Of a stretch of DNA of 64,000 nt, positions 10,002 to 19,623 are shown piece after piece. Both the position numbers and the translations under genes were made by a program. This stretch comes from Vittaforma corneae ATCC 50505 (taxonomy: Eukaryota; Microsporidia; Nosematidae): the NCBI RefSeq assembly GCF_000231115.1, contig NW_006889852.1, positions 1 through 64,000 of the forward strand. Direction: 5' to 3'. How positions within the stretch are numbered: the first letter of the stretch is position 1; every line of letters begins with the position of its first letter. The notes under the pieces are model-generated. The model ran no database searches. It saw only the letters and a list, made by a program, of their open reading frames with translations, and was not told the DNA's origin.

Positions 10002-12203
10002 TTACTCGGCTAATATTTGGCAGGACTCGTCACTATCAGCCCTTCTTTTCTTCTTTATTGCTCTATCTTCAACTGTCTTACTCCTTTTTGCATCCCTGGT
10101 CTTACCTTTGGCTTTGCCTATGCGGGTTTCCTTCGTTTTACCGGCACCTCTATCATCACGAGTGTTGTAGTCTTTGCTAACTTCTATCTCTTCTTCAACT
10201 GTTAGAATTACCGCATTGGTTAGCCTGGCCTTGTATACAAGATAGTTATGTGCAAATCTAGACTTCTTATTCATAATTGCTCTGTTCTCAATATTGCCAT
10301 TGCCTACCAAATACTGGAGAACTCTTTCAACTTCAGTCTTCTTCAAATCTTTTCCGTTCCCAAAGAATGGCATCTGACTGAACTCAAGACTCTTCCTATT
10401 TGCAGACCCTCGATATGCATCAACTGCCTGGATGAACGATATTTTTTCTGCATCTCTTATCAATGAGAGTATCTCTTTGGCCTGCTTCGAATAATCCTTG
10501 GTCTTGGTGAAGTTTCTTGTGCAGTTGTCACATGTCTTGTTGCACTCAGCAGGATCAAAGTTTTCCCCAAAATGACTAAGAACTAGCTTCCTTCTACAGT
10601 CCGTCTTGTTTTCACAGTATTGAACAACATACTTTAGCTCTTCTCTCTGTCTATTCTTTTGATCGCTGGTAGCATTGTGATTGTTGGCAATAAGAAACTC
10701 TATGGTCTTTGTATCGCCATAGTTGTAGTATAAAATACACACACTCTCAAGACCATCACGCCCTGCACGTCCTGTCTCCTGGTAATATCCTTCCAGACTC
10801 TTTGGAAGGCTGTAATGAATAACAAATCTCACGTCGCTCTTATCAATTCCCATTCCAAAGGCAATAGTGGCCACAATAATCTTGATGGTTCCATCATTCC
10901 ACATCTCCTGAACCTTATTTCGTTCTCTTTTACTCAACCCTGCATGGTAAAAGGTGGTCTTCAGGTGTTCATTTAGTTTTTCACTCATCTCCTCACAATC
11001 TTTCTTGGAGGTGCAGTAGATAATTCCTGGACTATTGGGGTAGTATGTATGGACAAAGGAGACTATGTCTGTAAGACTTTTCTTTGTCTTGCTCATGACA
11101 TAGTACTTTAAATTAGGCCGATTAAATGACTGTCTAAATACCTTACATCCTTCGATGCCTAGGCTATTGAGCACGTCCAGCTCAACCTTCTTCGTAGCAG
11201 TTGCTGTTAGAGCTATGAGGGGTATCCTGGGAAACTTTCTTTTGATTATTCCCAGCTCCTTGTAGTCAGGTCTAAAGTCATGTCCCCACTGGGAGACACA
11301 GTGTGCCTCGTCTATTACAAACCTGCAGAGCCTTCCTCTTCGGTCGAGTTCGTGAAGTATATTGCTAAACTGAGTGCTTTTATTAAGTAGTTCTGGGGTG
11401 ACATACACAATCTTAACAGAATGGCACGCCTGCAATGTCTTCATAATCAAAGTTCTCTCAGAGTACGTACAGTTTGAGTTTAGTGCCACTGCAGGTATAT
11501 TTTTATTGAGCAGATTTGAAACTTGATCGTGAATCAATGAAAGCAAAGGAGAGATAACAACCGTCAGGCCATCCTGTATCATAGCCGGCAGCTGGTAGCA
11601 TAAAGACTTGCCGCCACCCGTGGGCATCAAAACAAAAATGTCCTCTTTATTTAATGCTGCTTTTATTATCTCCTCTTGGTTTCCTCTAAAATTTTCCAGA
11701 TTGAACACGTTCCTCAAAAAATATAGCTGTATTGTCACTGGTTCCATCGAAGTGGGATTGTTAGCATTGAAAAAGTCTTCAGAGTCAAAGGAGTGGCTAC
11801 GCGCACGGAATTCCGTATTGGTATGTTCTATTGCAGATAGGTCTCTTTCATTAGGTTTTCTAGTTTGGTTCAATGCCATCTGGTTCAGAGACGATTTAAA
11901 GGTAAACTCCTCCTCTTCAAATGACAATGACAACGAATCATCAAGATTTCTTTTGCTGATGCTTGACCTGCTGATGCTTGATACGCTGAGATCCTCTTGC
12001 TCTGAACTTGTGCATTCAAGAATCTCAATTATTCCGCCGTCATGTTTATGCATTTCTTCTTTTATGCTATTCATATTAAATTCATTACTTTCCTCACTCG
12101 AAATAATCATTAAGCCTCCTGAAAATGAACTGTTTTCATAGCTACTAGTGCCATGCTTGCACTGAGAATCACTAAGGCTCTTTCTTAATCTTCTAGTCTC
12201 CAT
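10002..12203 (-). CDS. RecQ-family DNA helicase (Sgs1/BLM type)
   Basis: 733 residues. An acidic, Ser-rich N-terminus of about 150 residues precedes a complete superfamily 2 helicase core: Walker [14 protein letters not shown] near residue 198, DEAH near 300, LTATAT motif III, and motif [13 protein letters not shown] RecQ-C-terminal zinc cluster follows ([12 protein letters not shown] and CNKTCDNC). The tail is basic (many Lys/Arg) and no HRDC domain is evident. RecQ helicases unwind recombination and replication intermediates and act with topoisomerase III. The product is shorter than yeast Sgs1, although the small overlapping frame upstream (12193-12606) may supply a missing N-terminus. Confidence 0.92.
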   Translation of the reverse strand: METRRLRKSLSDSQCKHGTSSYENSSFSGGLMIISSEESNEFNMNSIKEEMHKHDGGIIEILECTSSEQEDLSVSSISRSSISKRNLDDSLSLSFEEEEFTFKSSLNQMALNQTRKPNERDLSAIEHTNTEFRARSHSFDSEDFFNANNPTSMEPVTIQLYFLRNVFNLENFRGNQEEIIKAALNKEDIFVLMPTGGGKSLCYQLPAMIQDGLTVVISPLLSLIHDQVSNLLNKNIPAVALNSNCTYSERTLIMKTLQACHSVKIVYVTPELLNKSTQFSNILHELDRRGRLCRFVIDEAHCVSQWGHDFRPDYKELGIIKRKFPRIPLIALTATATKKVELDVLNSLGIEGCKVFRQSFNRPNLKYYVMSKTKKSLTDIVSFVHTYYPNSPGIIYCTSKKDCEEMSEKLNEHLKTTFYHAGLSKRERNKVQEMWNDGTIKIIVATIAFGMGIDKSDVRFVIHYSLPKSLEGYYQETGRAGRDGLESVCILYYNYGDTKTIEFLIANNHNATSDQKNRQREELKYVVQYCENKTDCRRKLVLSHFGENFDPAECNKTCDNCTRNFTKTKDYSKQAKEILSLIRDAEKISFIQAVDAYRGSANRKSLEFSQMPFFGNGKDLKKTEVERVLQYLVGNGNIENRAIMNKKSRFAHNYLVYKARLTNAVILTVEEEIEVSKDYNTRDDRGAGKTKETRIGKAKGKTRDAKRSKTVEDRAIKKKRRADSDESCQILAE

Positions 12204-12606
12204 TCAACACAGATTCAAAAGAATCGTCATCAACAATACCGGCCGACTCTGCCTTTTTTATGCTAGCAATAACCAGTGCTGCATCTCCATGATCTACCCT
12301 ATCCAACCTGTCTACGTTCTTTGAGTCTTGAAATGTATGTTGCTCAGCATGCTTCTCTTTAAACTCGTTTGTTTTGAAATCGATGTTGAAGTTCTTTAGG
12401 TCAATGTACTCTTCAAATTCTCTAATAGAATTTAAATCCATGTCCTTTTCGCTGCTTTCAGGCTTTGGAACTCTTTTGATACTATTCAACATTTCAAATA
12501 CTCCAGCCTTCACATTTGGGTTTAAATTCTTTTCTATACCCAAGTTGAAATAATTTTCTTCCGCTCCTTCATATTCCTTTGCTTGGCTCTTCATTTCTGT
12601 TTTCAT
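12193..12606 (-). CDS. Acidic small protein or detached N-terminus of RecQ
   Basis: 137 residues, hydrophilic and acidic, with no membrane segment or known domain. Its stop lies 11 bases inside the start of the RecQ gene, in another frame. Both pieces are Ser/Asp/Glu-rich at the junction, and Sgs1-type helicases normally have a long acidic N-terminus. I therefore suspect that this is the first part of the helicase, separated by a one-base frameshift. It could also be a separate overlapping gene. No CCC signal stands directly before its ATG. Confidence 0.45.
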   Translation of the reverse strand: MKTEMKSQAKEYEGAEENYFNLGIEKNLNPNVKAGVFEMLNSIKRVPKPESSEKDMDLNSIREFEEYIDLKNFNIDFKTNEFKEKHAEQHTFQDSKNVDRLDRVDHGDAALVIASIKKAESAGIVDDDSFESVLNGD

Positions 12607-12867
12607 TTACAGTCTGTATAAATAATGAATCGTCCTCCAGCATGTATTTTTTAGGCATGACTGGGCTACTTTAGAAATTTTCTCAAACAGTGAAGTTAAT
12701 GACCAGAGAGCCAACAACAATTAGAAAATGATAAAGCTGAATTTCACCAAAAGTTGCTGAGAAAAGCTGTGGAGACGGCATGTGGAATGTTCCAATAGTC
12801 TGCAACTTGCTACTCCTTCAGTTAAACACGCTGAGATTCGTTAGCAGATGAGGTTTGTTTACTACGC

Positions 12868-13527
12868 TCACTTTCTGGCACCTTTGTCAGGTCTTCTGAA
12901 TTTCCAAACAACTTCTGCTTTGGGCTGGTCCTTATGTTCCTGGAAAATCAAGTATAAGACAAATATGGTACTTACATAAAGGAATACAAGAAGCGTAGTC
13001 TCGAACTTCATAGACAGCAATGCATCTCTGGGCTTTGTGTCACCGAATGTTGAATCGTCTTCTACTTTGCTACAGATTATTGGATAGACTGTAATGCAGT
13101 ACGCAAGATAGCCGAAAACAGTCAAAAATAGTATCTTAAAAGATTTGAACTTATTTTCTGGCTCTGTTGTAGGATTAACATAAGAAAGAAGGGGATGTAT
13201 GAGAAGCTCAATGTCTATAAGAATGCAAAAAATTGCTATCTCTTTGAAGATGCCATATTCAGTCACAAAACAGGGTGCAAATGTGTTGTTAAAGCCGTAA
13301 AAGTACAGAGCAAAGATACACTTTGTCATACGTAATGACAGGCATGGCAGCAAAGAAGCTTTTATAAGCTTGTAGTACTTTTTCTTGCTGTCTCTGTGTG
13401 TCCAGAGACAGACTATGCTTGCGCATACAATAGTGGTAGCAATGGCAGGATTGATGCTTAAAGCGAACAATTTTCCTATAGCAGTATAAATTTCGGCATT
13501 CCTACTAATACTTTCTCCCACTTCCAA
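12868..13527 (-). CDS. Polytopic membrane protein with unresolved start
   Basis: 219 codons in the open frame. About five or six hydrophobic segments are visible (for example NPAIATTIVCASIVCLW, a segment around IAIFCILIDIELLIH, and one near FETTLLVFLYVSTIFVLYLIF). The frame has no upstream ATG: the first codon is TTG, the next in-frame ATG is residue 68, and an in-frame stop lies about 11 codons upstream. The sequence before residue 68 looks genuinely coding. Either a short first exon, a frameshift or a non-ATG start must be involved. The family is not recognised; C-terminus is basic. Confidence 0.5.
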   Translation of the reverse strand: MEVGESISRNAEIYTAIGKLFALSINPAIATTIVCASIVCLWTHRDSKKKYYKLIKASLLPCLSLRMTKCIFALYFYGFNNTFAPCFVTEYGIFKEIAIFCILIDIELLIHPLLSYVNPTTEPENKFKSFKILFLTVFGYLAYCITVYPIICSKVEDDSTFGDTKPRDALLSMKFETTLLVFLYVSTIFVLYLIFQEHKDQPKAEVVWKFRRPDKGARK

Positions 13528-13903
13528 ACCACCTCGTTTTATGCTTTGGAAGATAGCTCACAACTGTACAATGGCTGGTGTACTATTCAAGCTGGCCGTT
13601 GCTCAACCTGTATGGTAAGACCAGGAAAGCCATTGCTCAGCGATTCTGTAAAGCAAGATTTGAGCAGAGCTTAGATGCATGTAGATGTGCTCTCTCATGC
13701 TAACTATCAACACTATTTGGGATGAGCAAATACAATATGTGACAGGCTGATGTAAATTGATAATTGTCGGTTTCAATGCTAACTCTACCAACATTCAATC
13801 ATATCGAGTAAATTTAATAGATTGGTTGACATACAAAAATTTTTTGAATTTTTTGACAGTTAAAATTTTTAATAATTAAAAATCCAAACAAATCTTAATC
13901 CCT
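13528..13903. other. Divergent intergenic region
   Basis: About 375 bases between the polytopic membrane protein and the pseudokinase gene. It ends in very A/T-rich sequence and the CCCT start signal of the pseudokinase. A first exon of the minus-strand neighbour could lie here, but I could not define one. Confidence 0.4.
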
Positions 13904-15532
13904 ATGAATAATAAATACCATCCAACTATATATCAATATGCTATCGTAAAAAACAGCAAATCACGTATGATGAGGCGACAGAGAGAGCGTACTGCATGGA
14001 ACAGAAAAAGAAATATGATCATTGGAGCATGTCTGCTGACATTAGCATGCCTATCGATGGTTATACTATTTCCAGTCCTCGACATCTCAAATTTTCGATT
14101 TTCATACATGCCTCAAGAAGTGTCTACTGAGACACCTCGGCAGCATGTAGACACCAGCATGCCAACCACTGTAGATCATGCTCTTATTAGCCCAGTTAAT
14201 ACCTGCTCTTCTGATTCATTCACTGGACACCAGCTCAATAGTTATCATACTGCCAATGATCTTTCCGAACCACCATCACACGAATTGATTGAGTTTCAAG
14301 GTGCAACCAAGACTGGAGGCATTGGAGAACAATGTCCAAATCCAAACTACATTGCATCGAACCGTGCTGTTGATGTTCCTGCAACAGAAGAAAGAAACTA
14401 TCCTGTGGGATTTTATACCAACGGCGAAGACGTATATTCAAAGGCCTTGGAAGAGTATTACAAATCTCGATCTCTCAATGCTTTTCTCAGCTCGATGAGT
14501 CCAAATTTAGCTTTCCAGAGCCTAGACAGTCACCAACGTCTTTTCATGGAAAGCCTAAAAAGGCTATTTGAGGACTTGGATCATCTAAACACAGTCGCCA
14601 GTGGTGATATATTGACATTAAAACTTCAAAGAATCACAAGCTTCTTTGATACTATTGATATTAAAAATATGAAAGACAGAGAACATGTCTTAGACTTTTT
14701 GAATTCAGAGTATGGTCTGAAGGACCTGGAAATTGAAAACATCCATGAGTTTTCTGTCTTTAAGGTGGCATATGATGGAGCTTTATATGTCTTGAAGCAG
14801 ATAGGATGCTCAAAAGGCTATGAAAAGTTCCATTCAAATGATCTGCTTGCCAAGGATATTGATTCTCCTAATGTTGCAAAAATCCTACATGTGTTTGAAA
14901 GAAGTACTTCACCAAAACCCGGTGAGGCTGAGGATAAAGATATCTGGTACCTTTCTGAGTATCTTGATATTAGCCTTGACAGCAACTATGTCAAGCAAAA
15001 TGGGGTTGCTATGATAAGAAAGATAGCAAGAGATGTGCTCATGGGATTGAAAGCACTCCATGAGAAGAACATAGCTTATAACAATAGCATAAGTGATAGT
15101 ATTAGAGGAGCATTGGAAATCAAGGAAGATGGAAATTGGGATATTACCTTCAAACTTATAAATCTAGGGCGGGAGCCAGAGCTTGTGAAGTATCAAGACC
15201 CAGTTGGAAGGTTTTTTGGGTGGAGCTGCTGCAATTCTGATTTTGAGCAGTTTGGACATATGCTCCACAAATTAAGCAATAAGATCGGACAGTCCACTAC
15301 AACTACTAAACCTATAAAAGTTGAGCTACGTGCGCCGGGCCAGCTCTTCTTTAGTCAATTCATGGGGTTTTTGACTCGGGATGAAAAGCTCATTGATCTG
15401 ATCCTCGTCTGCAAAGGATATACTAAATACCCGCCTCAAAGCATTGATGATGTGCTAAGCCACCAATTCTTCACAGGCGAAGAGCTGTGTCTTGATTACG
15501 ATCGGTTTGGAAGGCGGTATTATCTCATTTGA
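13904..15532 (+). CDS. Membrane-anchored pseudokinase
   Basis: 542 residues, start behind TCCCT. A basic N-terminus of ~36 residues (MMRRQRER) precedes one membrane segment at about 38-58, predicting a type II protein with the bulk outside the cytosol. A Ser/Thr-rich linker and helical region lead to a protein-kinase-like fold from about residue 285. The VAIK lysine is kept (YVLKQ, near 297). The catalytic HRD is replaced by Tyr-Asn-Asn (about 392-394) and DFG by Asn-Leu-Gly (about 420-422), so both catalytic aspartates are lost. It is therefore probably a non-catalytic scaffold or regulator. Neighbours are secreted proteins. No close family is recognised beyond the kinase fold. Confidence 0.7.
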   Translation: MNNKYHPTIYQYAIVKNSKSRMMRRQRERTAWNRKRNMIIGACLLTLACLSMVILFPVLDISNFRFSYMPQEVSTETPRQHVDTSMPTTVDHALISPVNTCSSDSFTGHQLNSYHTANDLSEPPSHELIEFQGATKTGGIGEQCPNPNYIASNRAVDVPATEERNYPVGFYTNGEDVYSKALEEYYKSRSLNAFLSSMSPNLAFQSLDSHQRLFMESLKRLFEDLDHLNTVASGDILTLKLQRITSFFDTIDIKNMKDREHVLDFLNSEYGLKDLEIENIHEFSVFKVAYDGALYVLKQIGCSKGYEKFHSNDLLAKDIDSPNVAKILHVFERSTSPKPGEAEDKDIWYLSEYLDISLDSNYVKQNGVAMIRKIARDVLMGLKALHEKNIAYNNSISDSIRGALEIKEDGNWDITFKLINLGREPELVKYQDPVGRFFGWSCCNSDFEQFGHMLHKLSNKIGQSTTTTKPIKVELRAPGQLFFSQFMGFLTRDEKLIDLILVCKGYTKYPPQSIDDVLSHQFFTGEELCLDYDRFGRRYYLI

Positions 15533-15868
15533 TCAGTAGAGTAACAGAAATAAACTTATTGACACACTATTTTATGGATACACCTAATTTATAGAATATG
15601 CACAGCTTAGGTCTTTATAAGTGCTATTGCAAAAGATTGCCATGGATTTGTCATTGGCGTGTAAACTTTAATTAAAGGACACAATGCTAATTAAATATGC
15701 TTCCATAGTTGCATATTTTCTGTGCTGCACTACCAATCTTCTATTTTGTACTATCGCCAGCTATGTCTGTTTTAAGCTCTGTCAGCCATATACGATTATA
15801 AATTAATAAGTGCTTGTAATTTTATTAATACTACCGTAATATCATATTAAAAATGTATTAAAGTGCTT
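15533..15868. other. Convergent 3' region
   Basis: About 335 A/T-rich bases between the convergent pseudokinase and secreted protein genes. No RNA gene or repeat recognised. Confidence 0.4.
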
Positions 15869-16750
15869 TTAATCATCAGCCGAGAATCTGTCGCAAATAC
15901 GCGTAAGCTCTTCAATAAAAGAATTAAATATTTCGTCAATTGTACTACTGCTGCAATTAGACGGTATTGTCATCACCAAACGATACAGAGCTGAAATGTT
16001 GCGAGCATTATCTGAAATTTTCTGATAAGCTTGGTTGACTAGTTCGATTTGTCGTTGATTTGGACTTAAATCATCTTCAAAAGAACCCAGGATCTCATCG
16101 ACAAGTGATACTTCGTACGACAACCGGGCCCTTTTCTCATTCTGAGGATCAGCTGCTAAATCTTTCTGGAGAAATAGCTTCAGAAGTGTAGAAAACTCTT
16201 GTTTGCGGTCTTCAATTTTTGACAATCCATTTCTCCGTCGGTAAAGATTCGATGCCCTTGAGTAATCTTTTAAAGCAGAACCAACACGAGACATAAATCC
16301 TCGGAAGGTTGGGTTGCCCATAAGAATACCTAATGTCTCAATTTCCTGCGGTGTTTTTGAGTCTTGATCTGTTATCCTCATAACATCTGCAGCCATCGCA
16401 TCAAACCTACTGAAAGCATCGAGCAAATCGTCCCTGTTTCTGATAAAGTATTTCAGGGCGTTCTTGAGTGACCGCCTAAAATTCCTATCATTCAAGGCAA
16501 AGGATGCATCTCCACTCTCACCCGTTAAGCAGAGGCACGAAATGACACCTGCCACTAACTTTGACATCATCGCTTGATCAGTATTAACTAAACTAGCTTC
16601 TACACTACTCATTCCCTGATCAAAGTTGACAGTCTCACAGTTAGTATCCCTCATAATGATGCCTGATGAAATAAATTCTGCCGCACTAATCTGAGCTATG
16701 AAGCCAAAGCCTAGAAGCATAAAGCCTACTCTTCCAATAGCAATCATCAT
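15869..16750 (-). CDS. Secreted helical protein, tandem copy 1
   Basis: 293 residues. A clear signal peptide (residues 1-24, ending AQISAAE) begins at an ATG-ATG pair behind TACCC. The mature part is predicted helical, with alternating charged and hydrophobic residues, few cysteines and no known domain. A paralogue lies directly downstream on the same strand (17135-18028). The pair share the N-terminal signal (IAIGR), a block around RDDLL/REDLL, and a strong block near residue 190 (EFSTLLKLFLQKDLAADPQNEKR here). These are likely lineage-specific exported proteins. Whether they enter the host is not visible from sequence. Confidence 0.72.
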   Translation of the reverse strand: MMIAIGRVGFMLLGFGFIAQISAAEFISSGIIMRDTNCETVNFDQGMSSVEASLVNTDQAMMSKLVAGVISCLCLTGESGDASFALNDRNFRRSLKNALKYFIRNRDDLLDAFSRFDAMAADVMRITDQDSKTPQEIETLGILMGNPTFRGFMSRVGSALKDYSRASNLYRRRNGLSKIEDRKQEFSTLLKLFLQKDLAADPQNEKRARLSYEVSLVDEILGSFEDDLSPNQRQIELVNQAYQKISDNARNISALYRLVMTIPSNCSSSTIDEIFNSFIEELTRICDRFSADD

Positions 16751-17134
16751 ATGATGGGTACCAAATTTTATGATTAAAACTCATGGTGATAAATTAAAAA
16801 TTTTTGATGAAAATAAAGAGATAGGAAGAAGTTGCTGTAAAATAAGAAAAAACCTCCAAAGGAAGAAACAACAATAAGTCAGGCTTGTGCTTATGTTTCT
16901 TCTTCAGTCTTTCTATACCGTAGCATCAAAGTTAGATCAGTGGTTGTCTAATTGGCTATTAGTGTGAATAAATCCAAACCGTATAGAAGAATATTCAGTA
17001 GAGTATACTTATCTATAACCAACACAAACACACCCTGGATGTGTTTCTTGGATCTATCTGACCATACAAATAAGTCTGCAACTTTTCTAATAAACGTATT
17101 TTACCAAAAATTAAAAACATCTTTAAGTTAGCTT
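16751..17134. other. Intergenic region between tandem paralogues
   Basis: About 385 bases, A/T-rich, carrying the promoter of copy 1 and the 3' end of copy 2. No RNA gene or direct repeat recognised. Confidence 0.4.
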
Positions 17135-18028
17135 TTAATTATCTGTCAGCCTAGGAGCTGAAAGTTTACTGCAAAGACGCTTGAGTTCAGAAATAAAAGC
17201 ATTACTTAACTCATTAATTTTTCTATCATCACTGTTAGATGGAGCAGACATCATCCTAATATACAAATACAAAATATGCGAAGTATTATTTGAAATGTAC
17301 CGATGAATTCGGCCAGCTAACAAAAATAGGTGCTGTTCGTGTTTTGAATTTTCAGAAAACTCAAAGGGCGAATTCAAAAGCAATATTACATGTATTAATA
17401 AGTCTCTTTTCTCATTCCGAGGATCAACTGCTAAATCTCTCTGGAGAAATAGCCTTAGAAGTGAAGAAAACTCTTTTTGGCGGACCCCTACCGTTGGTAA
17501 GTTATATTGCAGCCTGTGACAGTTCAATGCATTAGAATAGGCTGTTAAAGCAGACTCAATCTTGGACATAAAGCCTTAAAAAGCTTGGTTGTCTACAATA
17601 ATTCTTAATGCCTCAGCTGTCTGTGATATCTTCATTTTTGCATCTGTTATCTTCATGGTTCCTGAGGCTATCGCACAATATTCTTTAAAGGCACTAAGCA
17701 AATCTTCCCTATTTCTGACAAAATATTTTAGAGCATCCTTGAGTGACTGCTTAAAACCCTCGTCATCCAAAGCGAAAGATGAATCTCTGCCACGGTCGGC
17801 CAAGAAAAAGCACGAGATAATGCCTGCCACAAACTTTGACATCATAATTTGATCATTACCTACTAGACTACACGCTGCATTATTCACTTCGGGGCCAGGG
17901 TTGGTAGTTACATAATCGACACCACTCGTAGTGACGGAGCATGGCGAAGTAAGCTCGGTCGCGCCAATCTGGGTCATGAAGCCAAAGGCTAGAAGTATAA
18001 AGTTCATTCTTCCAATCGCAATGGTCAT
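17135..18028 (-). pseudogene. Secreted helical protein, tandem copy 2, with in-frame stop
   Basis: One continuous minus-strand frame of about 297 codons interrupted by a single TAA at 17576-17578. The N-terminal part (to 18028) has the same signal-peptide layout as copy 1. The part after the stop (from the ATG at 17569) matches the second half of copy 1, including EFSSLLRLFLQRDLAVDPRNEKR against EFSTLLKLFLQKDLAADPQNEKR. At the stop, copy 1 has Arg (CGA) flanked by Phe and Gly-Phe, and copy 2 has TTT-TAA-GGC-TTT. So it is a nonsense change, not a frameshift. The remaining frame is otherwise intact over its length, suggesting a recent event, a sequencing error or read-through. Confidence 0.65.
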
Positions 18029-18536
18029 ATGGTGGACTGAAATTTTTTATTTTTAAATCTTTTCAACCGAAAATTGATCTGATTAAAATTATATCACAGT
18101 GATAAATGAAAGATTAAAAAGTAGTGAATAGAAGAAAATGCACCAATGAAGCGCACAAAACTAACTGTTTTAGGTGCCATAAAAGCTGTGCGGTTGATTT
18201 TGGTGCGTTGACGGTCTTTTATGAAAAAAGAAGTAGGCACGCAGCGGCTCCTCAAGCTATTTATGCACTAACTATCTGGTGCAGTTTCTTGCTTAATCAT
18301 ATCGAGTTTACTTGAGTAGAGATGACAGTTTCTAAATATAAAATCACCATCAATAACCAGCAAACTTTAGCCATAAAAATTAATGAGATAAACACATCCT
18401 CAAAAAACAACCTTAAATCCAACTTAATCTATGATTCAGATACATTTTATTGACAGGTTCATCTTCGTAAAGCCATTTGCTACTCAAAATTACATGGCAC
18501 CCTAAAAGTTTCAGGCCCATCTGCTATATGGATGAG
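18029..18536. other. Intergenic region, nothing recognised
   Basis: About 500 bases. Short plus-strand frames exist but lack a CCC signal and recognisable content. No tRNA or snoRNA pattern seen. Confidence 0.4.
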
Positions 18537-18866
18537 CTACACACCTGATCTGGCTTTATTTCCAAAAATTTGTGGCCAAATCCAATCAAAGTCCTTGATC
18601 ATATTGAGGCTTCGCGTAGCAAAGCCCAGATGTAGCAAATCTTCCATATCAAACTTTATTGTCTCCTTTGTCTATTTGTTCCTAAACTTTAGCTCATTCA
18701 TATCTATTTGGATATTCTCAAATAGATCGTCAGAAACATCAATTCTTAAATCCAAAATGTCTTCATCTTTGGTTACACAGCAGGTTTCTGGCTCCTCAAC
18801 GGCCGCTTTCTTTGCTTTGGGAGTGTTTGTGATTTCTAATAGCTTTTTGGATTTTTTCAGTGCCAT
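18537..18866 (-). pseudogene. Small acidic protein with in-frame TAG
   Basis: A 64-codon frame (M ALKKSKK at its start, then an acidic segment with DILDLRIDVSDDLFEN) ends in TAG at 18672-18674. The same frame stays open for another 44 codons after the stop and reads as ordinary protein (LLHLGFATRSLNMIKDFDW and similar) to a second stop at 18537. The full product would be ~109 residues. Alternatives are a genuine 64-residue protein with chance open sequence downstream, a nonsense mutation, or a sequencing error. Function unknown; the basic start and acidic middle suggest a nuclear or scaffold protein, weakly. Confidence 0.35.
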
Positions 18867-19017
18867 TGAGGGAATACAAAAATGTAGATTGAAATGGCAA
18901 ATAGTTTGCCCATTAACACAATATTTTGAATACTATCAAGGAAGAGCGGAACGATAAAGCTAAACTTGGCGTATTGCCCGCAATGTATATTAAATTGGAC
19001 CTTTAAATAATATTTAT

Positions 19018-19389
19018 TCATAATTCACTCTTTTCCTCCTCTTTTCTTTTACGCTCTTTTTCCTCCTGCTCTTCTACCTCAATCTTCTTCTCCTCTTCAA
19101 CAATCCTGCGTCCTTTGAGCACATAGGACCTCATGCGATCCAGAAACTCCTTCATGGAATGCATGGGCTTATTCAGCTGTCTTCTGGTTATTTCATTTCT
19201 CATGGAGCTGAAAAATACCTTTAGACAATCAAAATAAGTAGCCGTAAGCTTCTTAAAGTATGCATCCACTGCACCCAGTCGGGAATGCACTGTCGTAGAG
19301 GCAGAAGTATACCACGATTCTGCAGTGTTGGAAAGTGATGAGAATGTTGCAGCAGCAAGGCAGATGAACAGTACACTCGCAAATCTCAT
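19018..19389 (-). CDS. Small secreted protein with charged C-terminal helix
   Basis: 123 residues. The ATG follows GAGCCCAC. A strong signal peptide (RFASVLFICLAAATFSSLS) is followed by a helical segment and a C-terminal run of Glu/Lys/Arg over about 30 residues, predicted as a single charged helix or coiled coil. The stop codon is embedded in TGAATAAA, giving a poly(A) signal at the very end of the gene. No known family. With the preceding tandem pair and the pseudokinase it completes a block of genes for exported or surface proteins. Confidence 0.7.
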   Translation of the reverse strand: MRFASVLFICLAAATFSSLSNTAESWYTSASTTVHSRLGAVDAYFKKLTATYFDCLKVFFSSMRNEITRRQLNKPMHSMKEFLDRMRSYVLKGRRIVEEEKKIEVEEQEEKERKRKEEEKSEL

Positions 19390-19623
19390 GTGGGCTCAAA
19401 TTTTTAGAAACAAAACAATTGGAGTGGTGATCGAAATTAAGGAAATGATGAGAAAAGAATGGATTTGTCTTGTGGATCGACTTAAAATGTGAAATTCCGT
19501 ATTGGTGTTGTAAATCCATGGCTTGTAGGCTATTTCCTTTTGGAAGCATGCCACTTTCGTAAAAATACACATCATACAACAGTCGATAGTATTACACAAA
19601 AGCTAACCTTGGCTATGCCAACT

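Noticed and set aside
18124..18315. 63-codon plus-strand frame with cysteines
   Set aside because: No start signal, no homology and it ends without features.
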